Source: Brachypodius melanocephalos
Taxonomy: Eukaryota; Chordata; Aves; Passeriformes; Pycnonotidae
Direction: 5' to 3'
Assembly (NCBI GenBank): GCA_013398615.1
Contig: VZSR01003807.1
Coordinates: 34,421,181 to 34,485,180 of the forward strand
DNA: 64,000 bases
Both the position numbers and the translations under genes were made by a program. The notes under the pieces are model-generated. The model saw only the letters and a list, made by a program, of their open reading frames with translations. It made no database searches and was not told the DNA's origin. Positions 1 to 12,100 of this stretch are shown here, in pieces. Every line of letters starts with the position of its first letter. The stretch's first letter is position 1.

Positions 1-40
1 TCTCCTCTCCTCTCCTCTCCTCTCCTCTCCTCTCCTCTCT
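1..40. repeat. TCTCC pentanucleotide microsatellite
   Basis: Pure head-to-tail TCTCC units run from the window edge to about base 40, roughly eight copies, with a one-base drift at the end. The array is cut by the start of the window, so its full length is unknown. One strand is entirely pyrimidine. Confidence 0.97.
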
Positions 41-725
41 TTAACAGAAATTTGATCCTTTTTATCTACTTGTCAAAAAAATTTTGTTGCCACATCCTAG
101 CATGTTAACTTTAATCTACATTGATATATTTCATAATTGGGTTGAATTTTTCTTTAAAATGTTTGTGGACTATACTAGGGCGAAACATTTTCCAAAAAAG
201 ACTGCCACAAAATAGTTGAGAGGAAGGCAATCTTATCTTGGCTACTCCACATAGTTCAGGCAAAAATATGTGGCATAAAGAATGAAACTGCTCTTCCTGT
301 GTGTATACTCTGTGTATTGTATTTAGAATTTAAATTGCAACAGACAAACAAAACCACATACAAAAACCCAAACTAAACATAAGCTTCAAATTAAAATAAT
401 AATAAAAAAGCAAAATAGTACTCTACGTGTGTCACACATATCTCTAATAACACTAACTGGCTTTTAAGAAAGAAGAATTAGCTTCTTGGAGCCTGTAGCA
501 CTACTTGGAGTCTGCATGGTCTGCTCAATGCTTAATTGCGCCCTTTTATTTGGGTTTTTCTTCTTTTTTTTCCCATTCTAGTTTTATTAAATATATATGA
601 ACTAAACAAATATAAAACAAACAAACCAACAGAAAAAAAAAAGCAGCAAAAAAACTGGAAAGAATTTCCTCACAATGGTGTGGATATATCAATATAAAAG
701 GGGAAGAAAGAAGTCACAGATAGAG

Positions 726-726
726 A

Positions 727-753
<27 letters not shown>
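726..753. repeat. Poly-A run of 28 bases
   Basis: An uninterrupted run of 28 adenines. The preceding 200 bases are A-rich but show no recognisable retrotransposon body or reading frame. A simple homopolymer is the safer description than a retroposon tail. Confidence 0.95.
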
Positions 754-757
<4 letters not shown>

Positions 758-2043
758 TTGTACCTTAGAGACTGTTAAGCACAAAGAAACAATAAGAGAT
801 ACAATTGTTTTTCACAGTAATATTTATCCCTCTTAGGGTATTAGGGAATATTTTTATTGAGTTTTCCACTTCTGTGCTGCATCTTCACACTAAAAGAAAT
901 CAGAACAAACATTTTAGGAAGGGGTCATATATACCTTCCATAATTCAGCTATCACGGGTTAGTGTGGTAATTTCTGACCATGAACAGCAATATTTTTCAT
1001 CTGTTGAAAAAAAAAAAATAGACCATATGAAAACTCTCAGTACTGTGTAAAAAGCAGTTTTTGCAGCTTCCGCGTTCAAAAGTTCACATCAGAGGTGTGG
1101 TTGCATGTGATTTATTTTGCATATGAAAGAAATAGCCTCATGACTTTCCACATTAGCAATCCACTTGCATTATAATATTAAGTACACTGGGTAGGATGAT
1201 ACATTGCCCAGGATAATACAAGTTGACATATACAAAGGAAGCGTAAGAAAGCTTAGCTCCTGATATTGCTATTTTGCTTCTGGGTATCTCTGAAATGCTG
1301 AATACATTTTTCATTTGATCTTAGCTTAATGCAGGCATCAGCTGTTTGCAAAGGGAAAAGCAGAATTAAAAAAAAAATAAAATCCAGTCATCATTCAGCC
1401 AAACATTTAACTCAAAGAGTTTTCCAGTAATTGGTGAACTACTGAGATTCCTCTGACACCTACACAAACTATTGTGCAGAAATGGGTAAATTGAGGCATA
1501 CAGCTCACAGCTGTCTCCATAGAAGCCCATTTAATTAATTACTAACCTGTTTTTTTTTTCCATAACCAAGCCAAGGGCATGGTATTTGGATTTTTACTCC
1601 CTGCTTTCCTTGGTATCAGGAGGGGTCTTTTCCAGGCTGCAGAGGCAGACGAGGCAGCAGGCAATCTGCAATGGCTGATTCAGCTTCTTCTCTCCGAATA
1701 AGGAACTAATCCAATTGACACACGGTGAAGTAAACACATTGTGACATATTTGTAGACAAACTGTCACATTCTCAATTATTCCCTCCAAAAAATGATTTCT
1801 GAACTGCAGGCATGGAGTTTTAAAAGTCTGCCAGCCTCAGCAGCTAGTACATTTCTCTGAGATCCAATCATTAGGGGGAAAGTTAATTTCAGAATTATGT
1901 AGTACATTTCCTTTCATCTGCTAATAAATCCCTCTCTGAAAAAAACGTGCAAATGTTCTTTTCACACTATACATATTTTAGTATAACTTGTGTTCTAAAA
2001 ATTTAAAATTTCTGTTTTCTTTCTGGTTTTTGTTACATATTTG

Positions 2044-2090
2044 ATTTTGATACATATGCAGACACATATGCATTTTGATACATATGCAGA
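2044..2090. repeat. 28-base-period direct repeat
   Basis: A perfect 19-base word beginning ATTTTGATACATATG occurs at 2,044-2,062 and again at 2,072-2,090. The words are separated by nine bases that themselves contain ACATATGC. This is a local tandem duplication of about 28 bases. Confidence 0.9.
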
Positions 2091-5000
2091 ACATATTCGA
2101 AAATATTTATTTTGGTTTGGCATGTACTAAATAGGTTGAATTTTCAAAATAAAAATTGCTTTGATTTTTTTTTCTCACTGAACACTGGACTCATGCAGTG
2201 CAATGAAATGGTGTTATTGTAGGGAATGGCTATAGATCTCTCTGAGCCTTTTGCAACAAAGGAAATAAAAAGTATTTAAACAGGGTGATGTACTTACCTG
2301 TCAAACTGTACCACATATCCTTCTAGTGTGAATGCCTCCTTTCTGAACAGAGGAAAAGAAGAGTGTTATCATGCCCTGCCATTACACATTTGTAAGGGAT
2401 AAAGAAGGAGTTGTTTTCTAGAGCATTTACTGAAGATTGCCTTAGACTGTAAATGCTTTCAACTAGAGTGCTGTTAGAAACAGGGCCAGGCAAACAGTTG
2501 ATGTGCCCAAGTTCATTAGCACAGCTGCAGAATTTGGAGTAAAGATGAATTTCCCTGAGCACTAAAGAAATAATACATGGAGAGGTGTTTATGGCATGGT
2601 GAATTCTCCTCAGGCAAGTCCCTAGGTTGTTCTTTATTTTCGTGGGCTTAGGTGAGAGTCTTTGTGGAGGGTTTTAGAGCTCATGATTTATGAGGCAGAC
2701 CATCAACCATATTTAGTTACTTCAATAATTCATGCTTAACCTTCAGTTAACTCTAGATTAGTTAATAAGATTTATATATCCAAGGAAAGAATTTTTAAAA
2801 ACTACAAAAGTAAGGCACTATTTGAGCTAATTATCACTGATGTACAGAGCAAAGGCTGGGAATTACCTGGTAAAAGGAGGCAGAGATGAGTAAGCATCTC
2901 TCAAATTATGTGTAGTTTCTTTCTTTGGGGTTTTTGAACTATGAATAATAATCTGGAATTAAGCTCCTCTTCAAAATTCCCTGTTAAGCCAAGATATTTT
3001 TTTACTCCTTTTCTTTTGATAAAAGACAAAACTACAAAATAAACCAAAATCTGAAGAGAGAGAGAGTTAGTATCTCAGCAGGTTAGCCACCAGTGCTGTA
3101 GGAAACTTAAATCCCTTACGTGGATGCAGAGAACTTCAGGAGCATCTCTGTCTTGAGTAAGCTAAAAGGTGAATTTTTCTGTCTTCACCATGATCTGTTT
3201 CCACTCTGACTTTCTAATCTCCTTTTGAGCTACTACATAATATACAAATAAGTTTTATTTATTGGGAGAAAGAGACAAATATGCAGCATTTTCTGGTGAC
3301 CACTCCAATAATGTATATGTCCAGGTCTGTACTGCTATGTAACCTGTCAGGATATTTATTGTTTGGTAAGGACTCTTCTTCTTGGTATGCTCTGAAACCA
3401 AAGGATTATGTGCTTGCATTGAGAAAGCTTTTCCCCTGGAACAGGCTGAAACTCTCAGAAATTTTAACTTGAACAAGAGTTTCAAGTAACTAATTAGCTC
3501 CTGGCAGGATTCAGCTCCAGCACCTTGTGTATGCAGGGTCTTACAGTCTAGGCAGCAGAGAATTGGTTTTAAAAATGTCACTAGTGGCTAAATGGAAACT
3601 GAAAAGATGATAAAGATTGATGCCTATTCCAGACTAAATACTGAGATGCAGAGTGGAAAGGCTGAAGTACTTTTTGGGGGGGAAAAATTACACAGAATTT
3701 AAACGAAAGGTGAATATATTTAGTTCTGAACACTTAATCATTCTCTACTAGAAGTTCCCAGTTCAAGTTCAGATCAGTGAAGCCATTGAATATCTCTAGT
3801 GAACCTGTGTGGCAGCAATCCGCTTGTGCTCTATCAGAATTCTTAATGCTTTCAAGTTACCTGAAAAAATTACTCTTTGAAATGAGTATTAGAAGACTGA
3901 AGGAAATTACATCTGTGCTTCTAATTACTGAGAACAATCCCGTGCTTCAAAATTTTTTCTTATTGTTCTTTGAAGGTGTGTTAATGTTTACTGTTCCATT
4001 GAAGAGCAGTTTTGCTTAGCTAAGCAATGTGCTTACTGAGTCTCTGACATAGCTTTTTCCATCTTGTCATCTTCTTTTGCATTCCTTGTTAATTAGCTCA
4101 GTCATCAAGCATACTGGAATTTTCCTAATATTTTATTTTCAAAACTATGTCTGTATCTCATTTGTTTTACTCCTTCCTTGTGTCTTTGCAGCATTTGTAG
4201 GAGACAGTACTTCAAAGTGTGATGTAAAAGATCTTGGAGCCTCTAATTTTTACTTTAGATTAGCTTTAATAAAACGTACAAAGAACAGTGAAAACTCGTG
4301 CAGATATCCTGGAATAAGCCTTCTTTTTCACTCCAGAACATAAAATGGCAGCTGTGTTTTGGAGTCAGCAGGCTTGTATCAATGCATAGACTCAAAAAAA
4401 TATGTTACAACAGAAAAACCACAATGCTTAGGTGAAGAATGCTATGCACATACAGTGGTGGCTCCACAAAACACTTCCTAGTATCTACACTGGCTTTGCC
4501 TTTGCCCTGTGTGTGGTTGCTTCCATCTATAGAAAACATATTGCCACAGCAATTTTTTCCCACTCTGCTTTTGCTTTATAGAAGAACAAGTGACTACATC
4601 AGCTGTAAAGGATCAAGGAATCAAGCTGCAGATGTGCACGCCTGCATGTGCACACACACACATAGGAGAAGTGCCGAGACCCCATCCGGGAGCCACACTC
4701 CAGTGAAAGGGACACGATGACAGCTCAGTATCACACTCTGCCTACCCTCAGGGGTCATAGGAAGTAAATTCTTTATCCAGCTGCAAGTGGATTTGGGAGA
4801 GTATTAAACAGAGACAGAGCATGGCTAGGACTCAGCTGTTAACACCTCTCACAAAAAGGGACATGCACCAGAACTTTAAAGGCAGGAGATGAGCTTAATG
4901 TCTCATCATAGTGGTGTCTTTACTGGGAATGTGTTCCCACAGTTATAATCACCTGCAGCCTGGGAGTCTGTCTTAGGATGAGATCGACAGCTGAAGTGCT

Positions 5001-5419
5001 GTAGCTGCAGATTTCTTCTCTAAATATAATTGTCTCTGTTTTGCTGATAGGGAGCATGAAGGGCTCTCTGAAGGTCACAGAGAGGCTTGGATAGAGGAGG
5101 AATAGCAAGAACTACTGTGGCTCTCAGGCTAGACCTAGTTACTTTCAGACTTGTTCATTGTGAGACATAACATTCTTATAATTATAAAAAGGAACTTAAA
5201 ATTTAATTTGACTTTATTTTATTTTCCTCTGGTAATACTTGAATGCCAATATTTCTGGTATTTCAGTTTTTCTTTACGTATTTAACACCAGTAGAAAAAA
5301 CTTTTATGTCTCAAGTTTCGTCACTTCTACAACATACGTTCATCTTATCAAAATAAAGAAATATCAGTTTTCACTATATAAATTATTTACAAAAATTCCA
5401 ACTAAATATTTATTTCAGG

Positions 5420-5490
5420 CCTTCCTTCTTTCCTTCTTTCCTTCTTTCCTTCTTTCCTTCTTTCCTTCCTTCCTTCCTTCCTTCCCTCCT
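5420..5490. repeat. TTCCTTCTTT pyrimidine microsatellite
   Basis: About 70 bases are almost purely C and T, first as CTTCCTTCTTT-type units and then as pure CTTC tetramers. The homopyrimidine strand explains the long chance frame of Ser, Phe and Leu codons across it. The array is expected to vary in length between individuals. Confidence 0.95.
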
Positions 5491-7859
5491 GGGATAATAC
5501 ATGAAACAGAAGAAATACACAGGAGGCACAGAAACAACTTGGCTTCCCCTGGAAACCTAGTTTAAATTACTGAATTCTGAGAATGTCAAAAGGAAGTCCA
5601 AACGCCACCTACCCTCAGGACAAGACTAATATTTTGTTTGTTCATTATTTTTTTCTGCTTTGTTTTCTCCCAATTTGGTGCTGTTGTTTTGTTTTGTTTT
5701 AAGAGCAATAACTAACACTTGTTTTTAATTTGGTTAATTACTTCTGTAATACCTTTACCCTTTATGAAATGTCTCTTCTTGGAAACCTTGGAGAGAAAAA
5801 AGAACACTTCTAGACCAGCCAAACCAACTTCACAACAGAATTGAAAGTCAGTGGATGTTTGGGTTTTTTTGCTCAGTAAGCTTTGATTAATTGGGAAGGA
5901 AATAAATGAATAAACAAACAACACTCTCACAAACTTCTCAGAATGGTGATTTCAAGTATTAACTCAACAAGTACTTATTTTCTATAAAATTCCATGAGAT
6001 AATTTATGAGTGATTGTGTTAGATGACAAATAACTTCCAAGTAATCCTTTGTAACTACCCAAGCTCCAAATCCACCCAGCATCAGAATCTTGAAATGTGA
6101 GGAAAAAAAACAACAACCCCACCCCCCCAAAAAAACCCCAAAACAAAACAAAAAAACCCAACCAAAAAAAAAAAAACCAAGAAAAAAATCCAAAAAAAAC
6201 CCCACAAAAAAACCCCAACCCAGAAAACAAACAACCTGATACCAAATATGGAAAATAAAGGAAAAAGGGGCAGGAACAAAAGACAGAAAATGAGGCAGAA
6301 GGAGAACACTGTGTAAGAAAATAGATTTCAAATTTACAGAATTTACCTAATGAAAGTACAATGGAAGAGAAGACATTATTAAATAAAGAATACGTTCCAA
6401 TGATTTAAACCATGAACTTTCTAAAAGTTTAGTGAAAGAGACCTTTTGAGGCTCTCTCATCTATTACAACATCTTTTTGCAAAACATTTCTTGCTGACTG
6501 CAAAATGAAAGAATGTGAAGGTTGATATTTAATAGCCTGGAGCAGCTACAATCCACAGAGCCACAAAGGTATAAGGCTGGCATTATACAGAATATGTTTC
6601 TGTTGAACATTTTTGATATGTTCCAGGAAAACAACTGGATACTCATCCAGTTCATCAATTATTTTTATGTTAGACAACAAGAGAGTAATACTACAGTCCT
6701 TGATCAAGAATGGAGTCAATTGATTAACTTTCCAAGTCAAGATTATATTTTATTATCCATCACTAGCTAAAGAGTAATGTAACATTCCAGTAAAAACTGT
6801 CTGAAATCTTTTCCTAAATACAAGCTTGTTTTCCTTGCTTGTGACAGCCAGGAATCGGGGCAGAAGATACTTCTACATACAAGCCTGGAGCACAAAGCTC
6901 CCATGAAGTTGAGAACACAACTGATACTTAAACCTAAAAGTTCTGTATTGTTGAACTTTGAGGAAGTTTACAATTTAAATCACTGAAACGTGAGGTTTTT
7001 TTTGCAATGTAACTATCTTTTCCTTCTTCCACAACTTCTCCTGAAGTACTCTAAACAGGTTTCACATGTTCTCTCTTTAGTATTTTTACCCCTTTTTGCG
7101 CTGTCTTTTCCGTAGTTTGGAAATTATCATAAGAGGGTAAGATATCTAAATGATGTGAAGTCAGAAAAACAGCAGTGATTAGCAATGGGTTTCCACAAAT
7201 GTCTGGAAAGCAACTGTGTCAGCCCACACCAGCATGTAAATTTGCACACATATATATACTCAAACACCACTCTCATGTACTCAACATATCAAATAAACAT
7301 TTATAGAAGATGGCAAAAAGCAAATAACTACTACAAAAGCACTGTTAGTGTAGAGTCATTTCTACTAGCTAGTTATAGCTCTGTAAATTGTTGGTATGCA
7401 TTTGAAAAAAGAAAAATCAAACCATCATGATGTAGTTCTAGAAACTGAAAACAATTTCCAAAGCAAATCATATGTACAATAGCACTATATGGTGAATTGG
7501 GAGCAGCTGCTGTTACTGACATTACAGATGGTTACAAAGTGTATAATTTAGGTTTTCTGTAACAGTAAGTGGAAAAGCCGTTTAAACATAGATTCAGAAT
7601 TTCATTTTTTTCCAGATCTCATTATTGAGGACAGATATACTCAAAATCTGTGTTTGGACCCATTTTTATTTGTTAGCACGTTATCTGCTACTTGGATTTT
7701 TAATAGATTCTCTAGGAAGGTGATTGTTTCAGGACATTACCTACTTTTCAACTTAATAGAAATTTGGAAACAGTCAAGCTCTCTGTAGTCTAGATGCAGC
7801 CCATCTGAAGCTGAGGAAATACATAGTGAAAGATCAGAAAATTACTATATTTAACATCA
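5491..7859. other. A+T-rich non-coding DNA
   Basis: No gene is recognised here. The three overlapping minus-strand frames at 5,975-6,331, rich in Phe, Gly and Trp, are produced by the A/C-only tract at 6,102-6,236 and are not coding. The remaining frames are short and unremarkable. Confidence 0.7.
6102..6236. repeat. A/C-only low-complexity tract
   Basis: About 135 bases consist almost only of A and C on the plus strand, with alternating A runs and blocks of two to eight C. The complementary strand is G/T only and carries several GGG or longer runs close together near 6,117-6,138. That gives it the sequence needed for a G-quadruplex. Similar but shorter tracts recur elsewhere in the window. 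Confidence 0.9.
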
Positions 7860-7977
7860 GAATCATAGAATTGAATCATCAGTGTTGGAAGAGACCTTCA
7901 AGAATATCCAATCCAACTGTTACCACTGTAACCCTTAAACACTAAACCACATCACCCAGCACCAGATTCAGATGCCT

Positions 7978-8304
7978 CTAAAACACCTCCAAGGATGGTG
8001 ACTCCACCATCTCCCAGGGCAATTTATTCCAATGCCTGAGTACCCTAAAAAAAAAAATTCTGATAGCTAATCTGAATCTACCTTGTCTCAGCTTAAGGCC
8101 ATTTCCTCTAGACCTGTCACTGCAGGCACAGTAGAAGAGACCAGCCCCCACATAACCACCTTTCATGGGGTTGTAGAGAGTGATGAAGTCCCCTTGAGCC
8201 TCCTTGAGATGAAACAAGCCCAGCTCCTTCAGCTGTTCCTCATAAAACCCATTCTCTAGTCCTTTCATGAGCCTTGTTGCCCTTCTCTGGACACCCTCCA
8301 GCAC
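7978..8304 (-). pseudogene. CR1 ORF2 fragment: reverse transcriptase C-terminus
   Basis: This is the longest surviving open piece of the CR1 protein, about 108 residues, read on the minus strand. It begins LEGVQRRATRLMKGLE, includes CSDRSRGNGLKLRQGRFRL and RVLRHWNKLPWEMV, and ends SPSLEVF. This order is the usual tail of CR1 ORF2. The catalytic YxDD part of the polymerase lies upstream and is decayed, so the piece has no enzyme function. The frame is shared with no neighbour. Confidence 0.88.
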
Positions 8305-8844
8305 TTCAATATCCTTTGTAGAGTGAGGGCCCAGAATGGGACACAGTACTCAAAGTGCAGCTTCACCAATGCTGACTAAAGTGGGATGATCCCTTCTCTG
8401 CTGACTGCACTTTATACAGACCAAGATGCCATTGGCCTTCTTGGCTACCTGGACAAGCTGGCAGCTCATACTGGGCTGGCTCTCAACCAGCACCCCCAAG
8501 TTCCTTTCTGACAAACATCTCTCAAGTCACTCCTCCCTCAGCCTGTAGTGCTGCCTGGGGTTGTTGTGACCTGAGTGCAAGACCTGGCATTTCACCTCGT
8601 TGAAACTCGTGCAGTTGTTCTTCACCCATTGCTTGAGTATGTCCACATCCCACTGGAGAGTCTTTCTCCCCTTGAACAAATCAATGCTCCCACCCAATTT
8701 ACTGTCAAGGAGTCCACCCATCCAAGCTGTGAGCAGCCACTTTTTCTAAGAAGATGCTGTAGGATATGGTGTCAAATGCTTTACTGAATTGTAGCTACAC
8801 AGCATCCACAGCCTTTCCCTCATCTGTTGAGTGTATCACTTTGT

Positions 8845-8948
8845 GAGAAGGAGAAAGGAGAAAGAAGAAAGGAGAAAGGAGAAAGGAGAAAGGAGAAAAG
8901 AGAAAGGAGAAAAGAGAAAGGAGAAAAGAGAAAGGAGAAGAGAGAGGG
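8845..8948. repeat. GGAGAAA purine microsatellite inside CR1
   Basis: About 104 bases contain only G and A on the plus strand, built from GGAGAAA and AGAGAAA units. CR1 RT sequence is recognisable on both sides (fast-decaying RT text before 8,830 and after about 9,030), so the array expanded within the old element. The homopurine/homopyrimidine mirror character is compatible with triplex-type structure. Confidence 0.92.
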
Positions 8949-9175
8949 ATCTGGTTGAATACACAGAACTTGCCTCTTGTAAATTCATTGGCTGGGGTTG
9001 ATGCCCTGGTTATCCTGTTTATCTTACATAACTCTTCTGAGAACTGAGGATAGGCTGGCAGGTCTGTAGTTGCCTGGATCATCCTTCCAACTCTTCTTGG
9101 AGATGGGTGCTATGTTTGCTGATTTCGGGTTAGATGGAACTTCTTCACTCAATCAGGGCTGTTGGTAGAAGATAC

Positions 9176-12100
9176 AGTTAAGCATTTATCTATTGCCAAT
9201 AAATCAAAGTTATTCTTGTGCATAAAACATAGTGAAGGGAGGGAAAAAAGTTATCAAAGCAGTCCTTTACTTACATTTTCTAGGGAACAAACCCTAAACA
9301 CAAACTAAGAAAATACTGTAATTGTATTCCCCATCATCCTCCAAACAACAAGCAAAAACTCCTCCCAAGCAAACTCGAGAAAAAATAGAGTCAATGTGAA
9401 GATCTGTCTTTGCAGAGAGACTGCAAGAATGCTGGACAGGCTGAGTGGGATTCACCTCATCTACATTTTACCCATGGGGAGGCCTAGCCATGTAAGCTCA
9501 GCTCATCCTCTGAACTGCTTCTGTGGTTTAGTGAAAAGGGGTGAGACCCTCCAGAGGCTGGTTTGTCCAACTAACTTAGACACATGGCAGGAGATAAAGT
9601 ATATGAATCACTCTCTGCAGGAGCCTTTCTCTCCACCAATGACCAAGCATGTCTGTTTGAAAAGCTGTGACTAGGTTCTTGGTGCTTGTGGATCCATAGA
9701 CTTCACAGCACTGACTGCAGTGTGGAGCTGGAGAACAACAAAACTTTTGCTTAGTGACTATAAGAAATCCTTCTTTAGGTTTGTGTTAAGAAATGGTATA
9801 GCATTTTCACCCTTTGGGAAAGTGCTGCATATTGAACATGAAAGACTAAGGAAAAAAGTTATTACTCGAGTTGTTATCATTGAGCTAAATCTATGGTCCC
9901 AGTTTCTGTACAATAGTCTTGCTAAAGTGCCACAAGTCAAGGTGGTGCCTGAAGCTCTTGGTGTACAGCTGCTTTATCACATACTTCCCCTTCACTGCTA
10001 GATTTGCAAAACACACCACAGTATTTTTAACTCCTGATTCTCCTAGCAGCATAAATACCTCAAGGATGAAACAATTTAATTGCTGACCTGAACTTTGACA
10101 GAATGTTCTTGACAATGCAGTGACAAGTGATGTCTGACTCAAATCCCAACATCATCAGAGCTGGACAAAAACTTAAGAATTTTGTTATCATGCATACCTC
10201 TAGGACCTATTCTCTCTGTACATAGTTAGAGAAAAATGTACCCTTTTACTATCAATCATAAGGGTTAAATCATCATCCTTCTTTCCTGAATTTTATTTGT
10301 GGGCACCTGCAGCCTTCAGCATGCTGAGCTCTTATATACAAGTACTCAACTGACACTGCAGCTTTCTATGACTTAATTGTTAAGCAAATCTTTCCTCTGC
10401 CTTTTTTTTTTTTGGTTGTTGTTTGTCCCCAGATGTGCCGTTTTTTTTTTTTTTTTTTGAATCAAAGTGAAACAGGTTTAACTCTACTAGGATATTTTAT
10501 CATTAAACCTAGAGACTTGGAGAGGGATTCATCTGTCCTACCTCTGGCAAACAAAAACTTTATTTATAAGAGTAAAGTACTCACTCTAGGCTGACTATGT
10601 AATCCACAGTGAAATAGACACATCCAGAGATACCTCCCAGAATAGCTGTCTGGGATAATCAGTAGAAGCCCCATTCTCTTACCACTAACTACAAAGGGAA
10701 ACTAGATAGATTAGTCCAGATTTGAATGTCTTACTTTCAAATATCTAATTAGGCAATGATGAACTCACACTGGGACTCAACCATAGCTTGTCAGCAGAGG
10801 GATTTGGACTTCGGTCTTTTGTAAAATAGAATAAAGTTCTTGAACGAAAGCTTTGTTTGAGAACAGCCACTCCTTCTCCAGCTTTAACTTCCTGCAGAGC
10901 CTAACTCCAGGAGAGAGCTTAGTCCTCTTTCTTCCATATGGAGAGATGTGCTCCCCATTACCCTACAGTCAAATGCTTTGTCCTTGTTGAATTCTAGCGA
11001 CATCACACTTTTAAAAATATTTGACTGAAAAAATGAAGCAATTCCTTATCAGTTGAGTGGTCAATGCAAAGGACCCCTCCAGGAATTTAATGCTTGTCAG
11101 TGTCTTAAGTAACAGATGAAAAAGCTTCTTACTTCAGTGGTGGTTAGTCTTAAATTTGTGTTATGGGGAAAAAAATGGGATCTAATTCAGCTTATATTAA
11201 ACCAGACACCTGGCAACCAAATACAGTGTTAACTGTGACCTTTATGATACAAGCTCATCTTTTATGCTGAATCAGTGATCCTAAGATATTTTTGAAAGGA
11301 AACCTTTCATACGGAGTTCATTGCTAAGCATTAATCTTTTTCAAAACTCACTAAGAATCTATCAACACTGACCTTCACTGCTCTATATTACAATGGAGAG
11401 ATTGCTGATGGCTGAAGGGAATATTGCAACAGATTTGCTTCAAACTCAGAATAAACCATTAACATAGGAACATCTGGGTTGCACACATTTTCAGCACTTC
11501 TGGCTTGTACTCCTGCCCGGTACTTGTATATTTGAATGCATTTATTCACAGATATACAGGTACATGTGCACATACACATAAAATGAGGGTTCAGATTGCT
11601 ATACCCACAAAAACCACTGAGGCAAATAACTAACTTGCTGGGTTAATGGAAGTCAGCAGTGTCATTTTTTTTTCATTTATCGTGAAAAGAAATGTGTTCG
11701 TAGCCCTCTCACTATTTCCAATGAAGGTGACAGATACTCATAAATTTTCATATTGACTGTAGTGGAAACAGAAGCAGAAGTAAAGCTCTTTCTAAAGGGG
11801 AATTCCTCTCCATATGCAATGCCTTCCATTGTCATTCACTTCATGTCTATAGCTCACCCAAATTATACTCACCTTTATTTCTTCTAAAATCTTGCTTACA
11901 TATTCATTCATAAATGTCCTCAAAGGCTTCTCTTTACTCCTTTCCCTAAAAATGACATCATAAAACCCAGAAACCTCTCATGGTAATCCTAGCTTTTCTC
12001 AGATTTCACATAGAAAACTGGAGTATTATCTACATGTATATTTTATATTAAAAAAAATGCTTTTCACAGACATGCTGTTTTAAGTTGGGCCATCAGGAGA

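Larger units (their letters stand above)
41..5419. other. A+T-rich non-coding DNA, no recognised gene
   Basis: No reading frame longer than about 110 codons occurs here, none resembles a known family, and the open frames fall in A+T-rich sequence where chance frames are expected. The interval contains a poly-A run, one 28-base-period duplication and a short CA run near 4,650-4,663. I see no tRNA, rRNA, CR1 or LTR signature. It could be intergenic or intronic; sequence reading cannot separate the two. Confidence 0.75.
7860..9175 (-). mobile_element. CR1 LINE, 5'-truncated, minus strand
   Basis: This is a CR1-type non-LTR retrotransposon fragment of about 1.3 kb in antisense orientation. On the plus strand the 3' end comes first, at a degenerate AATCATAGAATTGAATCAT terminus. 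It is followed by the reverse complement of the 3' UTR, then the reverse-transcriptase C-terminal part, then sequence from the RT core. The minus-strand peptide LEGVQRRATRLMKGLE is typical of the CR1 RT C-terminus. The element is broken by many frameshifts and stops and lacks its 5' part, so it cannot be active. A purine microsatellite at 8,845-8,948 interrupts the RT region. The 5' break near 9,175 is approximate. Confidence 0.93.

Noticed and set aside
5975..6331. Three overlapping minus-strand frames rich in Phe, Gly and Trp as membrane proteins
   Set aside because: They are produced by the A/C-only tract read in reverse; all three phases look alike.
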